61,608 nt of DNA, taken from positions 1 through 61,608 of the forward strand of contig NZ_PKIZ01000017.1 in assembly GCF_002847825.1 (NCBI RefSeq). The letters are read 5' to 3'. The translations under genes and the position numbers were made by a program. The notes below the pieces were generated by a model. That model did no database searches. It was not told the origin of the DNA and saw only the letters and a program-made list of their open reading frames with translations. The DNA is from Kytococcus schroeteri. Lineage in GTDB: Bacteria; Actinomycetota; Actinomycetes; Actinomycetales; Dermatophilaceae. Each line of letters begins with the position of its first letter. The first letter of the stretch is position 1. This document shows, in pieces, positions 40,519 through 50,787 of the stretch.

Positions 40519-42396
40519 TCAGCCTAGGGGCACCAACGATGTGGGCCACCCCTGTGAGAGCCCCCACAGGGCCACCACGGCCCCGGCCACCACGAGCACG
40601 AGTGCCCCCACCGCCGCCGCAGGACCGGACCGCAGCGGGGCCGCCAGCGTCAGGTGCGTGCCCCGCCGCAACGAGGCGCTGTCGATGCCCCACCAGAGCG
40701 CCAGCACCGCCACGAAGGCACCACTGCCCCAGGCGAGTGCGTTGTCCAGACCCACCGCGGAGGGGGTCCGGAACGAGGTGAGCGCGTCGTGCCCCAGGAA
40801 GAGGTTGACCAGCACCACGACCGCGGCCCCCAGGACCGCCGGCGCGATGAGGGACGCGGCCGAGCGCAGCACGGCCGTCACCAGGTGCCAGGGAGCGGCC
40901 GCCGTGATGCGCCACGCGTCACCGCGGCGGCGCCCGCGGGCCATGAGCCGGCGCAGGTGACCCATCGCGCTGTGGTCCACCCACCGGGCCACCAGCACCC
41001 ACGCTGCCACCACGGCCGCGGCCACGACCGGCCAGAGCATCGCGAGGGCGATGACCAGGAGGGCGCCGGTCAGCACCACCCACGGGAGCCGGCGCTGGCG
41101 TCCCCGCGGGTCGTAGGGGTGCAGGCACGCCGGGCCGGGTGCCCCCTGCGGCAGCACGCTCGCTCCGTGGCCCGCCTGCGGGGCGGGCTGGCCGGGCCGG
41201 GCGTCCGGCCAGACCGGCTGCTCGGCCTGCGGCCAGGGGCGCGGTTCGGGCTCGCGCAGGGTGCTGAACGGCTGGCCCGTCTGCTGCGCCGGCCCCGGCG
41301 GTGCCCACGCCCGCGGCTCGGGCTCGCGCAGGGTGCCGGCCGGCTGGGCACGGTGCTGCGGCGGGGGCTGCAGCACGCTCTCGTCACGCCGCGAGACCGC
41401 CGAGCGCGGGATCTCCCGGGTGGGGGTGCGCTCGACCGGGCGGGTCGCGTCCGCCGGCGCGTGCGCGGGACTCGCCCAGGCACTCGCTCCCGGGACCGCC
41501 CGGGTGGCAGCGGGGTCGTGACCGACCGGCTGGGTGGCTCCGGGGTCCTCCCCGGGCGGCCCGGCCTGGACCCCCAGCGGCTGCGTCGCCCGACGCACCG
41601 GCAGGGCACCCCCGCCGTTCTCGACCACCTCCCGCACCTCGGCGGCCGTGGGGCGCGCGGACGGGTCCACCGCCAGGCAGGCCTCGGCCAGCGGCCGCCA
41701 GGCCCCGTCCATCGAGCGCAGGTCGTGCTCGCCGCGGCGGATGCGGGCCAGGATCGCCTCGTTCGGTCCCCCGCCGTAGGGGTTGCGCCCCATCGAGGCG
41801 AAGGCCAGCACCGCACCGAGCCCCCACCAGTCCGTGGCCACCGTCGGGTGCCCGCCCTCGACCAGCTCCGGCGCCAGGTAGCCCGGGGTGCCCATGACCA
41901 GCCCGGTGGCGGTCAGGCGGCTCTCGTCCCCGATGTGGGCGATGCCGAAGTCGATGATGACGGGCTCGCCGGCGCGGCCCACCATCACGTTGCCCGGCTT
42001 GAGGTCCCGGTGCACCACACCCACCTCGTGGATGGCCCGCAGCGCCTCGTGCACCCCCGCGGTGAAGCGCCGCAGGGCGCCGTCGTCGAGCGGCCCGTGG
42101 GTGGCCACGTGCTCGTCCAGCGGCAGGCCGTCCACGAACTCGGTGACGATGTAGGGGGTGGGCGCCTCCACGTCGGCGTCCAGGAAGCTGGCCACGCGAG
42201 GGTGGCGCACCCGCGCCAGGGTGGAGACCTCACGCTCCAGCCGGGTGCGCGCCGCGGTGTCGAAGGCGATGTGCGGGTGGAGCACCTTGACCGCCACGGA
42301 CCGGCCCGCGGCGTCGGTCGCCCGGTGCACCGTGCCCATGCCGCCGTGCCCCAGCCGCTCCTCCAACCGGTACGGGCCCACCTGCGTGATCTCCAT
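40519..42396 (-). CDS. Membrane Ser/Thr protein kinase (PknB-like catalytic domain)
   Basis: The 625-residue protein has an N-terminal kinase domain (about 9-265): glycine loop LGHGGMGTVHRA, Lys37 in VAVKVL, catalytic HRDLKPGN (Asp131), DFG (149-151) and GTPGYLAPE. A Pro-rich cytoplasmic linker (about 280-455) contains the repeated segment TLREPEPR. The C-terminus has about five hydrophobic segments and no PASTA or other extracellular sensor domain. It may therefore sense membrane state. The ATG at 42396 is six bases after TACCCT (leaderless). It is divergent from otsA. Confidence 0.9.
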   Translation of the reverse strand: MEITQVGPYRLEERLGHGGMGTVHRATDAAGRSVAVKVLHPHIAFDTAARTRLEREVSTLARVRHPRVASFLDADVEAPTPYIVTEFVDGLPLDEHVATHGPLDDGALRRFTAGVHEALRAIHEVGVVHRDLKPGNVMVGRAGEPVIIDFGIAHIGDESRLTATGLVMGTPGYLAPELVEGGHPTVATDWWGLGAVLAFASMGRNPYGGGPNEAILARIRRGEHDLRSMDGAWRPLAEACLAVDPSARPTAAEVREVVENGGGALPVRRATQPLGVQAGPPGEDPGATQPVGHDPAATRAVPGASAWASPAHAPADATRPVERTPTREIPRSAVSRRDESVLQPPPQHRAQPAGTLREPEPRAWAPPGPAQQTGQPFSTLREPEPRPWPQAEQPVWPDARPGQPAPQAGHGASVLPQGAPGPACLHPYDPRGRQRRLPWVVLTGALLVIALAMLWPVVAAAVVAAWVLVARWVDHSAMGHLRRLMARGRRRGDAWRITAAAPWHLVTAVLRSAASLIAPAVLGAAVVVLVNLFLGHDALTSFRTPSAVGLDNALAWGSGAFVAVLALWWGIDSASLRRGTHLTLAAPLRSGPAAAVGALVLVVAGAVVALWGLSQGWPTSLVPLG

Positions 42397-42526
42397 GCCC
42401 CGAGGGTAGGCGCCGGGACCCCGCCGGCCCGTGCAACCAGCGACGGAGCGTCCGGGCGTTTGCGAGCCCCACCACCGTGTGGTGAGGTGAGCGCGAGGGT
42501 CGGTCCCGACCCAGCCGGAGGACGAC

Positions 42527-44014
42527 GTGAACGCACCCGAGAGCCAGACCGGAAGCCCGGAGACCTTCGACTTCGTGGTGGTGGCCAACCGCCTCCCCGT
42601 GGACCGGGTGGTGGACGCCGACGGCACCACCCAGTGGCGCACCTCGCCCGGCGGGCTGGTCACCGCCATGGAGGCCGTGATGCGCGTGGCCGACGGCGCC
42701 TGGGTGGGATGGGCCGGGGAGGCCGGGGACGCGCCGGCCCCGTTCGACGACGACGACATCCACCTGCACCCGGTGCCGCTCTCGGCCGACGAGGTCCGCG
42801 ACTACTACGAGGGATTCTGCAACGACACCATCTGGCCGATCTACCACGACGTCATCGTCTCGGCCACCTTCCACCGCGAGTGGTGGAGGAGCTACCGCAC
42901 GGTCAACGAACGCTTCGCCCGCGCGGCCGCAGAGGTGGCCGCTCACGGCGCCACGGTGTGGGTGCAGGACTACCAGCTGCAGCTCGTGCCCCAGCTGCTG
43001 CGCGACCTGCGGCCGGACCTGCGCATCGGCTGGTTCAACCACATCCCCTTCCCCCCGGTGGAGCTCTTCGCCCAGCTCCCCTGGCGTAGCGAGATCCTGC
43101 GCGGCCTGCTGGGCGCCGACTTCCTGGGCTTCCAGCGCCCCGACGACGCCGCGAACTTCCGCCGCTCGGCCGCCCGGCTGGCGGGGGTGAGCCTGGACGA
43201 CGACGTGCTCACTCTGGCCCGCGAGGACGGGCGCCGCGTGCGGGCCGCTGCCGTGCCCATCAGCGTGGACTCCCAGCAGCTCGACCGGATGGCCCGCACC
43301 GAGGCCGTCCGGGAGCGCGCGGCCGAGCTGCGCGCCTCGCTCGGCAACCCGCGGACCCTGGTGCTCGGCATCGACCGCCTCGACTACACCAAGGGCATCC
43401 GCCACCGCCTCAAGGCCTTCGGCGAGCTGCTGGCCGAGGGGAGCGTGGCCCCGCCGGAGACCACCTTCGTGCAAATCGCCACACCCAGCCGGGAGCGGGT
43501 GGAGGCCTACCGCAACCTCCGCGAGCAGGTGGAGGGCACCGTGGGGCACCTCAACGGGGACTTCTCCCCCCTGGGCACCACCGCCATCCACTACATCCAC
43601 CGCTCGCACCCCCGCCAGGACATGGCCGCGCTCTTCCTGGCCGCCGACGTGATGCTCGTGACCCCGCTGCGCGACGGCATGAACCTCGTGGCCAAGGAGT
43701 ACGTGGCCTGCCAGGTGGACGGCGGGGGCGCCCTGGTGCTCAGCGAGTTCACCGGGGCGGCCGAGGAGCTGGGCGAGGCCTACCTGTGCAACCCGCACGA
43801 CGTCGAGGGCCTCAAGCAGACCCTGCTGCGCGCCATCACCGACGACGAGGACGAGAAGCGGCGCCGCATGGCCGCCCTGCGCGAGGTGGTTCTGGACAAG
43901 GACGTGCACACCTGGAGCCGCGACTTCCTGCTGGCCCTGGAGCACGCCCCCGACCTGCCGCCGGCCGGCGAGCCCGAGCCCGCCGTGATCGCCGACGCCG
44001 AGGAGACCGAGTGA
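42527..44014 (+). CDS. otsA: Trehalose-6-phosphate synthase
   Basis: The 495-residue GT20 glycosyltransferase joins UDP-glucose and glucose-6-phosphate to trehalose-6-phosphate. The sequence shows VVANRLPVDR near the N-terminus, WVQDYQLQLVPQLLR, HIPFPPVELF, LGIDRLDYTKGI and ALFLAADVMLVTPLRDGMNLVAKEYVA, all typical OtsA elements. The start GTG 42527 has CGGAGGA upstream. It overlaps otsB by four bases (GTGA), so both trehalose steps are coupled. Confidence 0.95.
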   Translation: MNAPESQTGSPETFDFVVVANRLPVDRVVDADGTTQWRTSPGGLVTAMEAVMRVADGAWVGWAGEAGDAPAPFDDDDIHLHPVPLSADEVRDYYEGFCNDTIWPIYHDVIVSATFHREWWRSYRTVNERFARAAAEVAAHGATVWVQDYQLQLVPQLLRDLRPDLRIGWFNHIPFPPVELFAQLPWRSEILRGLLGADFLGFQRPDDAANFRRSAARLAGVSLDDDVLTLAREDGRRVRAAAVPISVDSQQLDRMARTEAVRERAAELRASLGNPRTLVLGIDRLDYTKGIRHRLKAFGELLAEGSVAPPETTFVQIATPSRERVEAYRNLREQVEGTVGHLNGDFSPLGTTAIHYIHRSHPRQDMAALFLAADVMLVTPLRDGMNLVAKEYVACQVDGGGALVLSEFTGAAEELGEAYLCNPHDVEGLKQTLLRAITDDEDEKRRRMAALREVVLDKDVHTWSRDFLLALEHAPDLPPAGEPEPAVIADAEETE

Positions 44015-44856
44015 CCACCGGCCGCACCGACCAGCCCGCCCCGGACCAGTCCCACCTGGGCCGCTCCCCGTGGCTGGTGGTGGCCACCGACTTCGACGGC
44101 ACCCTGGCTCCCTTCCACGACGACCCGATGGCGGTCCGGCCGCACCCCGGTGCCGTCGCCGCCCTGCGTCGGCTGGCCGCCCTGCCCGGCACCGAGGTGG
44201 TTCTCGTCAGCGGCCGCGACGTGGCCACCCTGCAGCAGCTCAGCGGGCTCGGGCCGGCCGAGGGGGTCTCACTGCTCGGCTCCCACGGTGGCCAGCGGTG
44301 GCAGGTGGACCACGACGCCCCGGCGGGCCTCGACGAGGACGAGGCCGCCCAGCGGGAGATGCTCGTGACCGGCGGGCGCGGCCTGGTGGCCGAGCTGCCC
44401 GGCACCACCCTGGAGGAGAAGTTCGCCGGCGTGGTGGTGCACACCCGGCAGGCCTCCCCCGAGGTGGCCCTGGAGGCCCGCGCCGCGGCACGCCGGCTCG
44501 CCAAGCGGTGCGGCGTGCAGGTCATGGTGGGCAAGAACGTGCTGGAGCTCAGCGTGCTGCGCACCACCAAGGGGGCCGCGCTGCGCACCCTCATCGACTC
44601 CCTGGGCGCGGACCGCTTCCGCCGCCGCAGTCACCGCGACCGCACCCCCGGCCACACCCTGTGGTTCGCCGGCGACGACGTCACCGACGAGACGGTCTTC
44701 CGCGCCTTCGACGGCGAGGCCGCGGCCGTGCTCGTCAAGGTGGGCGAGGGGGCCAGCGCCGCCACCTCACGCGTGGACGGCATCGAGGACGTGGCGCGGC
44801 TGCTCACCGAGCTGGCCGACGCGCGCGAGGCCGCCGAGGCGGCGCGCCCGGTCTGA
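44011..44856 (+). CDS. otsB: Trehalose-6-phosphate phosphatase
   Basis: The 281-residue HAD phosphatase has motif I ATDFDGTLAPF (nucleophile Asp28), motif II VVLVSGRD, LLGSHGGQRW, and motif IV region LWFAGDDVTDETVF. It converts trehalose-6-phosphate to trehalose, an osmoprotectant and, in actinobacteria, also a cell-envelope sugar. The start GTG 44011 overlaps the otsA stop. It converges on rlmB with a 22-base gap. Confidence 0.94.
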   Translation: MTTGRTDQPAPDQSHLGRSPWLVVATDFDGTLAPFHDDPMAVRPHPGAVAALRRLAALPGTEVVLVSGRDVATLQQLSGLGPAEGVSLLGSHGGQRWQVDHDAPAGLDEDEAAQREMLVTGGRGLVAELPGTTLEEKFAGVVVHTRQASPEVALEARAAARRLAKRCGVQVMVGKNVLELSVLRTTKGAALRTLIDSLGADRFRRRSHRDRTPGHTLWFAGDDVTDETVFRAFDGEAAAVLVKVGEGASAATSRVDGIEDVARLLTELADAREAAEAARPV

Positions 44857-44878
44857 GCCGGCCGGGCGGCGCGGCCCG

Positions 44879-45859
44879 TCAGCCCTCGGCGCCCTCCGCA
44901 GCGAGCCGCGCGCGCTCGCGGGAGATCTCGTACAGGGTGACCGCGGCGGCGGTGCCGGCGTTGAGCGACTCGGTGAGACCCGACATCGGGATGTTGACGA
45001 CCTGGTCGCACAGCTCACGGGTGAGGCGGGAGAGCCCCTTGCCCTCCGAGCCCACCACGACCACCAGCGGGTCCGGGGCCAGCGGCAGGCCGGGGAGGTC
45101 CACGACACCGTCGGCGTCCAGGCCCACCACGAACACGCCCTGCGAGCGCAGGTCCTGCAGCGCGCGGTTGAGATTGGTCACGCGGGCCACGGGAAGGCGC
45201 GCGGCCGCGCCGGCCGAGGTGCGCCAGGCCGCGGCGGTGACGCCGGCCGAGCGACGCTCGGGCACGATCACGCCGTGCGCCCCGAAGGCCGCCGCCGAGC
45301 GGATGATGGCGCCCAGGTTGCGCGGGTCGGTGATGCCGTCCAGGGCCACGAACAGCGGCGTGACGTCCGCGGTCCGGTCGAGCAGGTCCTCCAGGTCCGG
45401 GTACTCGTACGGCGGCACCTGCAGCACCAGGCCCTGGTGCACCTCGCCGTCGGAGAGGCGGTCCAGCTCCGGGCGGCCGGCCTCCAGCATCGGCAGGCCC
45501 CGCTCGGAGGCCAGGCGCAGCGCCTCCTTGACGCGGTCGTCGGAGTCGATGGTGGACGCCACGTAGAGGTGCGTGGCCGGCACCGCGGTGCGCAGCGCCT
45601 CGAGCACCGCGTTGCGGCCGATGACCAGCTCGGTGGAGTCCTTGCCGCTGCGGGCCTTGCTGCGGCTCGGGCGCTGCGGGCCGGCGGCCTTGGCCAGCCG
45701 GCGGGCGCGCTTGGCCGCCGGGTGGTACTGGCGGTCCTCGGCCTTGGGCGTGGGGCCCTTGCCCTGCAGGCCCTTGCGGCGGTGCCCGCCGGACCCGACC
45801 TGCATGCCCTTCTTGTTGTCCTTGCGCACCGCCCCACGGCGCGACGAGTTGCCTCGCAC
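44879..45859 (-). CDS. rlmB: 23S rRNA (guanosine-2'-O)-methyltransferase RlmB/TrmH family
   Basis: The 326-residue SpoU/TrmH-family methyltransferase starts with a basic, disordered tail (about 1-75, rich in Lys/Arg/Gly). A substrate-binding domain ([23 protein letters not shown]) and the knotted methyltransferase domain follow: [55 protein letters not shown] and [23 protein letters not shown]. The start GTG 45859 lies three bases after the cysS stop. The cysS-rlmB pair is a standard actinobacterial operon. Confidence 0.94.
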   Translation of the reverse strand: MRGNSSRRGAVRKDNKKGMQVGSGGHRRKGLQGKGPTPKAEDRQYHPAAKRARRLAKAAGPQRPSRSKARSGKDSTELVIGRNAVLEALRTAVPATHLYVASTIDSDDRVKEALRLASERGLPMLEAGRPELDRLSDGEVHQGLVLQVPPYEYPDLEDLLDRTADVTPLFVALDGITDPRNLGAIIRSAAAFGAHGVIVPERRSAGVTAAAWRTSAGAAARLPVARVTNLNRALQDLRSQGVFVVGLDADGVVDLPGLPLAPDPLVVVVGSEGKGLSRLTRELCDQVVNIPMSGLTESLNAGTAAAVTLYEISRERARLAAEGAEG

Positions 45860-45861
45860 GG

Positions 45862-47319
45862 TCAGGCCTCCTTGGTGGTCGTCAGGTCCCAGGTGGCGCC
45901 CTGCGGACCGTCCTCCACCACGATGCCGAGGGCGGCCAGCTGGTCGCGGACCGCGTCGGCCGCGGCGAAGTCCTTGGCGGCACGGGCGGCCGCACGGGCC
46001 TCCAGGCGCTCGGCCACCAGGCCCTCCAGGGCGCGGCGCGCGGCGTCGTCGCCCCCGCCGGCGGCACCGATGGCCCACTGCGGGTCGAGCGGGTCCAGGC
46101 CCAGCACCTCCAGCATCGCGGCCACGGTGACCGCGGCCTGCCCGGCGGCTGCCGGGTCCGGGGTGCCGGCCAGGGCGCTGTTGCCCCGGCGCACGTGCTC
46201 GAAGACCACGGCCAGGGCGGCCGAGACGTTCACGTCGTCGTCCAGGGCAGCGGCGAACTCCGCCGGCAGCTCGGCGGTGAGCGCCTGCTCGCGCGCGTCC
46301 CCCGCCGCGAGCCCGGCCACACCGAGCGCACGGGTGAGGAAGCTCTCCACCCGCTCCACCTGGGCGGTGGCCTCGGCCAGCGAGCCCTCGGTGTACTCCA
46401 GCGCAGAGCGGTAGTGCACGGTGGCCAGCAGCCAGCGCACGGCCAGCGGGCGGTAGGTCTTGGTCAGCTCGGCCACGGTGAGGGTGTTGCCGAGCGACTT
46501 GCTCATCTTCTCGCCGCCGGTGGTGAGCATGCCGTTGTGCAGCCAGAAGTTGGCGAAGCCGAAGCCCGCCGCACGCGACTGCGCCTGCTCGTTCTCGTGG
46601 TGCGGGAAGCGCAGGTCGTTGCCGCCCCCGTGGATGTCGAACTCCTCGCCCAGCCAGCGCCAGGACATGGCCGAGCACTCCAGGTGCCAGCCCGGGCGGC
46701 CGCGTCCCCACGGGGTGGGCCAGGTGGCGGTGTGCGGCTCGTCGGCCTTGGCGCCCTTCCACAGCGCGAAGTCGCGGGGGTCCCGCTTGCCGCGCGGGTC
46801 GGCGTCGGTGGCCGGCGCCATGTCGTCGATCCGCTGGCGGGTCAGCTCGCCGTAGTCGGCCCAGGAGCGCACGTCGAAGTACACGTCGCCGGAGCCGTCG
46901 GCCGCCGGGTAGGCGTGGCCCCGCTCGATGAGGCGCTCCATGAGCTCGATCATGTCCGGCACGTGGCCGGTGGCGCGGGGCTCGTAGGAGGGCGGGCGCA
47001 CCCCGATGGTCTCCAGCGCCGCGGTGGTCTCGCGCTCGTAACGCTGGCTCCACTCGTTCCACGGCACGCCGTTCTCGGCGGACTTGGCCAGGATCTTGTC
47101 GTCGATGTCGGTCACGTTGCGCACCAGCGTGACCTCCAGGCCGTGCCCACGCTCCATCCACCGGCGCAGCACGTCGAAGGCGACGGCGAAGCGCAGGTGG
47201 CCGATGTGCGGGCTGGTCTGGGTGGTGAGACCACAGATGTAGATGCTGGCCCGTCCGGGAACTCGCGGGACGAAGTCGCGGACCTCGCGGGTGGCCGAGT
47301 CGTGCAGTCTGAGAGTCAC
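45862..47319 (-). CDS. cysS: Cysteinyl-tRNA synthetase
   Basis: The 485-residue class I synthetase has the zinc-binding/HIGH region [15 protein letters not shown] (Cys29, HIGH 38-41), [35 protein letters not shown] and the KMSKS loop [11 protein letters not shown] near 270. It attaches cysteine to tRNA-Cys. The start GTG 47319 is seven bases after a TAGACT -10 box (47327-47332), so it is probably leaderless. The longer frame upstream is antisense to the lipoprotein gene. Confidence 0.95.
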   Translation of the reverse strand: MTLRLHDSATREVRDFVPRVPGRASIYICGLTTQTSPHIGHLRFAVAFDVLRRWMERGHGLEVTLVRNVTDIDDKILAKSAENGVPWNEWSQRYERETTAALETIGVRPPSYEPRATGHVPDMIELMERLIERGHAYPAADGSGDVYFDVRSWADYGELTRQRIDDMAPATDADPRGKRDPRDFALWKGAKADEPHTATWPTPWGRGRPGWHLECSAMSWRWLGEEFDIHGGGNDLRFPHHENEQAQSRAAGFGFANFWLHNGMLTTGGEKMSKSLGNTLTVAELTKTYRPLAVRWLLATVHYRSALEYTEGSLAEATAQVERVESFLTRALGVAGLAAGDAREQALTAELPAEFAAALDDDVNVSAALAVVFEHVRRGNSALAGTPDPAAAGQAAVTVAAMLEVLGLDPLDPQWAIGAAGGGDDAARRALEGLVAERLEARAAARAAKDFAAADAVRDQLAALGIVVEDGPQGATWDLTTTKEA

Positions 47320-47430
47320 GGCGCAGAGTCTACGGGGGTTGCCACCGGACCCCCCTCTGGCCAGACTGCCCGGAACGGGGCACCCGGCCCCGACCGCCAC
47401 CGGCGGTGCCTGACGAGGGGGGAGACCACC

Positions 47431-48327
47431 ATGCGACGAACCACCAGTGCGACCCTGGGCCTCGTGCTCGCGATGAGCCTGGCCGCGTGCAGCCAGGACG
47501 ACCCGGCCCCGGACCCCAGCACGAGCTCCAGTGCCCCGGAGGAGAGCGCCAACTCCCCGGAGGAGTCCCCCAGCTCGAGCGACGCCTCCCCGAGCCCGTC
47601 CGAGTCCACGGACGCGCCCAGCCCGAGCGAGTCCACACCCGACCCGACGGGGCCGTCGGCCACCACCACGACCCCCAAGCACCCCAGCCCCACCACGGAG
47701 CCCGGCCCCGACCCGAGCCCCACGACCGAGCCGACGGCCCCCTCGCCCAGCGACGAGCCGTCCTCGCCGGCACCCACGGACGTGCCGAGCCCCACCGCCC
47801 CGACCAGCCCGCCCACCTCGCCGACCGACCCGCGCCCCACGCTCGACCCCAGCAGCACCATCTCGGTGACCCCCGTTCCCAGCCTCGAGGAACTCGACCG
47901 TCACAACCAGGGCGAGCGCAGCGTGTACCTCGAGAAGGTGCAGGGGCGCACCATCACCGTGCGGGGGCGCACCTTCCCCGACGACTGCACGGACTCCTGC
48001 GACCCGGTGGCCGGCAAGCGGCAGACCCTCACCGTCTCGCCCGAGGCCACCGGATTCCTGACCGTCGTCCCGAAGGTCCCTGACAGCTACCCCACCGGGA
48101 TGGCGCTCCTGGAGGTCCCGGGAGACCTGGCGCTCCAGGTGTGCGCCGCGAGCCTCACCGACGAGGGGGACCTACTCGGCCTCCTCGAGACCTGGGACGC
48201 CGAGCACAGCGACACCCGGTTGCCGCTGCCGACCGTGGACGAGGTGCTGCCCTGTGGAGTCGCCGGGATCGACGTGGCCCCCGACGGGAGGACGGTCACC
48301 CGCATCGGGTCGCAGTTCGCGGCCTGA
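47431..48327 (+). CDS. Ser/Pro/Thr-rich lipoprotein of unknown function
   Basis: The 298-residue lipoprotein has the signal [20 protein letters not shown] (lipobox cysteine 20). A very long low-complexity stretch of Ser, Pro, Thr, Glu and Asp (about 21-150) follows; it probably spans the cell wall. The folded C-terminal domain (about 150-298) has a DDCTDSCDP cysteine pair and two more cysteines ([14 protein letters not shown]). No family was recognised. ATG 47431 has GGGGGGAG upstream. A 54-base perfect hairpin ends the gene. Confidence 0.8.
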   Translation: MRRTTSATLGLVLAMSLAACSQDDPAPDPSTSSSAPEESANSPEESPSSSDASPSPSESTDAPSPSESTPDPTGPSATTTTPKHPSPTTEPGPDPSPTTEPTAPSPSDEPSSPAPTDVPSPTAPTSPPTSPTDPRPTLDPSSTISVTPVPSLEELDRHNQGERSVYLEKVQGRTITVRGRTFPDDCTDSCDPVAGKRQTLTVSPEATGFLTVVPKVPDSYPTGMALLEVPGDLALQVCAASLTDEGDLLGLLETWDAEHSDTRLPLPTVDEVLPCGVAGIDVAPDGRTVTRIGSQFAA

Positions 48328-48330
48328 CCC

Positions 48331-48384
48331 CGCACACGCAGGAGGGCGCCCCACCGGTCGGTGGGGCGCCCTCCTGCGTGTGCG
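48331..48384. terminator. Bidirectional hairpin terminator
   Basis: Arms of 26 bp, beginning CGCACACGCAGGAGGGCG, are perfectly complementary around a two-base centre. It lies between the converging lipoprotein and hydrolase genes. Confidence 0.9.
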
Positions 48385-48392
48385 CACGCGGC

Positions 48393-49079
48393 TCAGTGCC
48401 CGCGGTCGATCCACTCCTGCCGGTGCGGGGCCTCCGCACCGATGGTGGTGGCGTCACCGTGCCCGGTGAGCACCTTGGTGTCCGGTGGCAGCACCAGCAG
48501 CTGCTCGGTGATCGACCGGATGATGAGGCCGAAGTCCGAGAAGCTGCGCCCCGTGGCGCCGGGGCCGCCCTGGAAGAGGGTGTCGCCGCTGAACAGGATG
48601 CCCAGGGCCGGCACGTAGAAGCAGACCGCGCCGGGGCTGTGACCGGGGGTGTGCAGCACCTCCATGGCCACTCCGGCCACGGTGACGCGCTGGCCGTGCT
48701 CCAGGTCGTGGTCCGGGGCCACCGGGTAGACCGCGTCCCAGAGCATCCGGTCGGCCGGGTGCAGGTACGTGGGCGACCACTTGTCGCCGGTCACCTCACC
48801 GGTGGCGTTGATGTGGTCGTTGTGCGCGTGCGTGTGCAGCACGGCGCGCAGGGTGCGCTTGCCGATCGCGTCCAGCACCGGCCCCCCGTCGTGCCCGGGG
48901 TCGATGACCACGCACTCCTCGGCGTCCCCGAGGAGCCAGACGTTGTTCTCCACCTCCCAGGAGCCGCCGTCGAGCTCGAAGGTGCCGGCGGTGACGACGC
49001 GCTCCACGCGCACGCCCTCGATCTGGCGGGGCGTGGCCACGCGCTGGGCGGGGCCGGACGGCTTGTGCTCGGCGCTCAT
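48393..49079 (-). CDS. MBL-fold hydrolase, partner of MscR
   Basis: The 228-residue metallo-beta-lactamase-fold protein has the metal motif HTHAHNDH (about 83-90), [29 protein letters not shown] and TGHGDATT. Its ATG overlaps the mscR stop (ATGA). In mycothiol-producing bacteria this gene regularly accompanies mscR and is proposed to hydrolyse the S-formylmycothiol product. This assignment is by context. Confidence 0.88.
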   Translation of the reverse strand: MSAEHKPSGPAQRVATPRQIEGVRVERVVTAGTFELDGGSWEVENNVWLLGDAEECVVIDPGHDGGPVLDAIGKRTLRAVLHTHAHNDHINATGEVTGDKWSPTYLHPADRMLWDAVYPVAPDHDLEHGQRVTVAGVAMEVLHTPGHSPGAVCFYVPALGILFSGDTLFQGGPGATGRSFSDFGLIIRSITEQLLVLPPDTKVLTGHGDATTIGAEAPHRQEWIDRGH

Positions 49080-50167
49080 CGCGACACCTCCACCACGGAC
49101 CGCAGCACGTCACCGCGGTGCATCTTGTCGAAAGCCTCCTCCACCTGGTCCAGGCCGATGCGCTCGGAGACGAAGGCGTCCAGGTCGAGCCGGCCCTGCC
49201 GGTAGAGGTCCACCATCATCGGGAAGTCGCGGCTGGGCAGGCAGTCGCCGTACCAGCTGGACTTCAGCGCACCCCCGCGCCCGAAGACCTCCAGCAGCGG
49301 CAGCGTGATCTCCATGTCCGGCGTCGGCACGCCCACGAGCACCACGGTGCCGGCCAGGTCGCGGGCGTAGAAGGCCTGCTCGTAGGTCTCGGGGCGGCCC
49401 ACGGCCTCCACCACCACGTCGGCGCCGAAGCCACCGGTCGCCTCGCGGATGGCCTCCACCACGTCGCCGTCGGCCGGGTCCACCGTGTGGGTGGCACCCA
49501 TCTCACGGGCCTTCTCCAGCTTGCGCGGGTCGGTGTCCACCGCGATGACGGTGGTCGCCCCGGCCACCACGGCGCCGGCGAGCGCGGCCATGCCCACGCC
49601 ACCACAGCCGATGACGGCGAAGGAGTCCCCACGCTTCACCCCGCCGGTGTTCACCGCCGCACCGAAGCCGGCCATCACGCCGCAGCCGAGCAGGCCGGTG
49701 GCGGCGGCGTCGGCCTCGGGGTCCACCTTGGTGCACTGGCCGGCGTGCACCAGCGTCTTCTCGGCGAAGGCGCCGATGCCCAGCGCGGGCTCCAGCTCGG
49801 TGCCGTCGGTGAGCGTCATCTTCTGCGCGGCGTTGTGGGTGTCGAAGCAGTACCAGGGCTCACCCTTGGCGCAGGCCCGGCAGGTGCCGCACACGGCACG
49901 CCAGTTGAGCACCACGGTGTCGCCCGGCTCGACCTCGGTCACGCCCTCGCCCACGGACTCCACGACGCCGTTGGCCTCGTGGCCGAGCAGGAAGGGGAAG
50001 TCGTCGGTGATGCCGCCCTGCTTGTAGTGCAGGTCGGTGTGGCAGACGCCGCAGGCGGTCACCTTCACCACGGCCTCGCCGGGACCCGGGTCGGGCACCA
50101 CGACGTCGACCACCTCCACCGGCGCGTCCTTGCTGCGGGCGATGACGCCCTTGACCGTGCTCGGCAT
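49076..50167 (-). CDS. mscR: S-(hydroxymethyl)mycothiol dehydrogenase
   Basis: The 363-residue zinc-dependent alcohol dehydrogenase of the mycothiol-dependent formaldehyde/nitrosothiol class has the catalytic zinc segment [11 protein letters not shown] (Cys39), [14 protein letters not shown], the structural-zinc cysteines [15 protein letters not shown], and [20 protein letters not shown]. It oxidises the formaldehyde-mycothiol adduct with NAD and can reduce S-nitrosomycothiol. The ATG at 50167 has CAGGAGG upstream. It pairs with the MBL hydrolase downstream, and mshA in this window makes the mycothiol precursor. Confidence 0.92.
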   Translation of the reverse strand: MPSTVKGVIARSKDAPVEVVDVVVPDPGPGEAVVKVTACGVCHTDLHYKQGGITDDFPFLLGHEANGVVESVGEGVTEVEPGDTVVLNWRAVCGTCRACAKGEPWYCFDTHNAAQKMTLTDGTELEPALGIGAFAEKTLVHAGQCTKVDPEADAAATGLLGCGVMAGFGAAVNTGGVKRGDSFAVIGCGGVGMAALAGAVVAGATTVIAVDTDPRKLEKAREMGATHTVDPADGDVVEAIREATGGFGADVVVEAVGRPETYEQAFYARDLAGTVVLVGVPTPDMEITLPLLEVFGRGGALKSSWYGDCLPSRDFPMMVDLYRQGRLDLDAFVSERIGLDQVEEAFDKMHRGDVLRSVVEVSR

Positions 50168-50277
50168 GCTGCCTCCTGATCACGTGAGGGGTGGGGCGGG
50201 ACAGGCCCCCGTGTCTGCCCCCACGGTATCGACACCCACCGACGACCTCGCCGGGCGCCCGGCGCCGCGCGGGCGCC

Positions 50278-50787
50278 TCAGGCCGGGACGACCAGGGCGG
50301 TGGCGAGGGCGGCGATCCCCTCGCCACGGCCGGTGAGTCCGAGCCCGTCGGTGGTGGTGGCCGAGACCGACACCGGCACCCCACCGAGCGCGGCCGACAT
50401 CGCGGCCTGCACCTCCTCGCGGCGCGGACCCACCTTGGGCCGGTTGCCGATGACCTGCACGGCCACGTTGCCCACCCGGAAGCCGGCGGCCTCGACGATG
50501 CGCAGGGCCTCGGCCAGCATGTCCGCCCCGCGCGCGCCGGCCATCTCCGGGCGGCCGGTGCCGAAGTGCGTGCCCAGGTCGCCCACCCCGGCGGCAGAGA
50601 AGAGTGCGTCGCAGGCGGCGTGGGCGGCCACGTCCCCGTCGGAGTGCCCCTCGATGCCGCGCTCCCCCGGCCACTCCAGCGTGCCCAGCCAGAGGGCGCG
50701 GTCGTCCTGCGCCCACCGGTGCACGTCCGTGCCGTGGCCGACGCGGGGCAGGGTGGGCAGGGGTTCGGGCGTCTGCGAGGTGGTCAC
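50278..50787 (-). CDS. ispF: 2-C-methyl-D-erythritol 2,4-cyclodiphosphate synthase
   Basis: The 169-residue enzyme of the MEP isoprenoid pathway has metal ligands in GTDVHRW and the conserved [30 protein letters not shown] block. The C-terminal segment [19 protein letters not shown] binds the cytidine part. The start GTG 50787 overlaps the ispD stop (GTGA). The order carD-ispD-ispF is typical of actinobacteria. Confidence 0.94.
   Translation of the reverse strand: MTTSQTPEPLPTLPRVGHGTDVHRWAQDDRALWLGTLEWPGERGIEGHSDGDVAAHAACDALFSAAGVGDLGTHFGTGRPEMAGARGADMLAEALRIVEAAGFRVGNVAVQVIGNRPKVGPRREEVQAAMSAALGGVPVSVSATTTDGLGLTGRGEGIAALATALVVPA

Noticed and set aside
47431..48327. Mucin-like or phage tail protein suggested by the Ser/Pro/Thr-rich stretch
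   Set aside because: The signal peptide, lipobox and cysteine-bearing C-terminal domain fit an ordinary actinobacterial wall-spanning lipoprotein. No phage genes are nearby.
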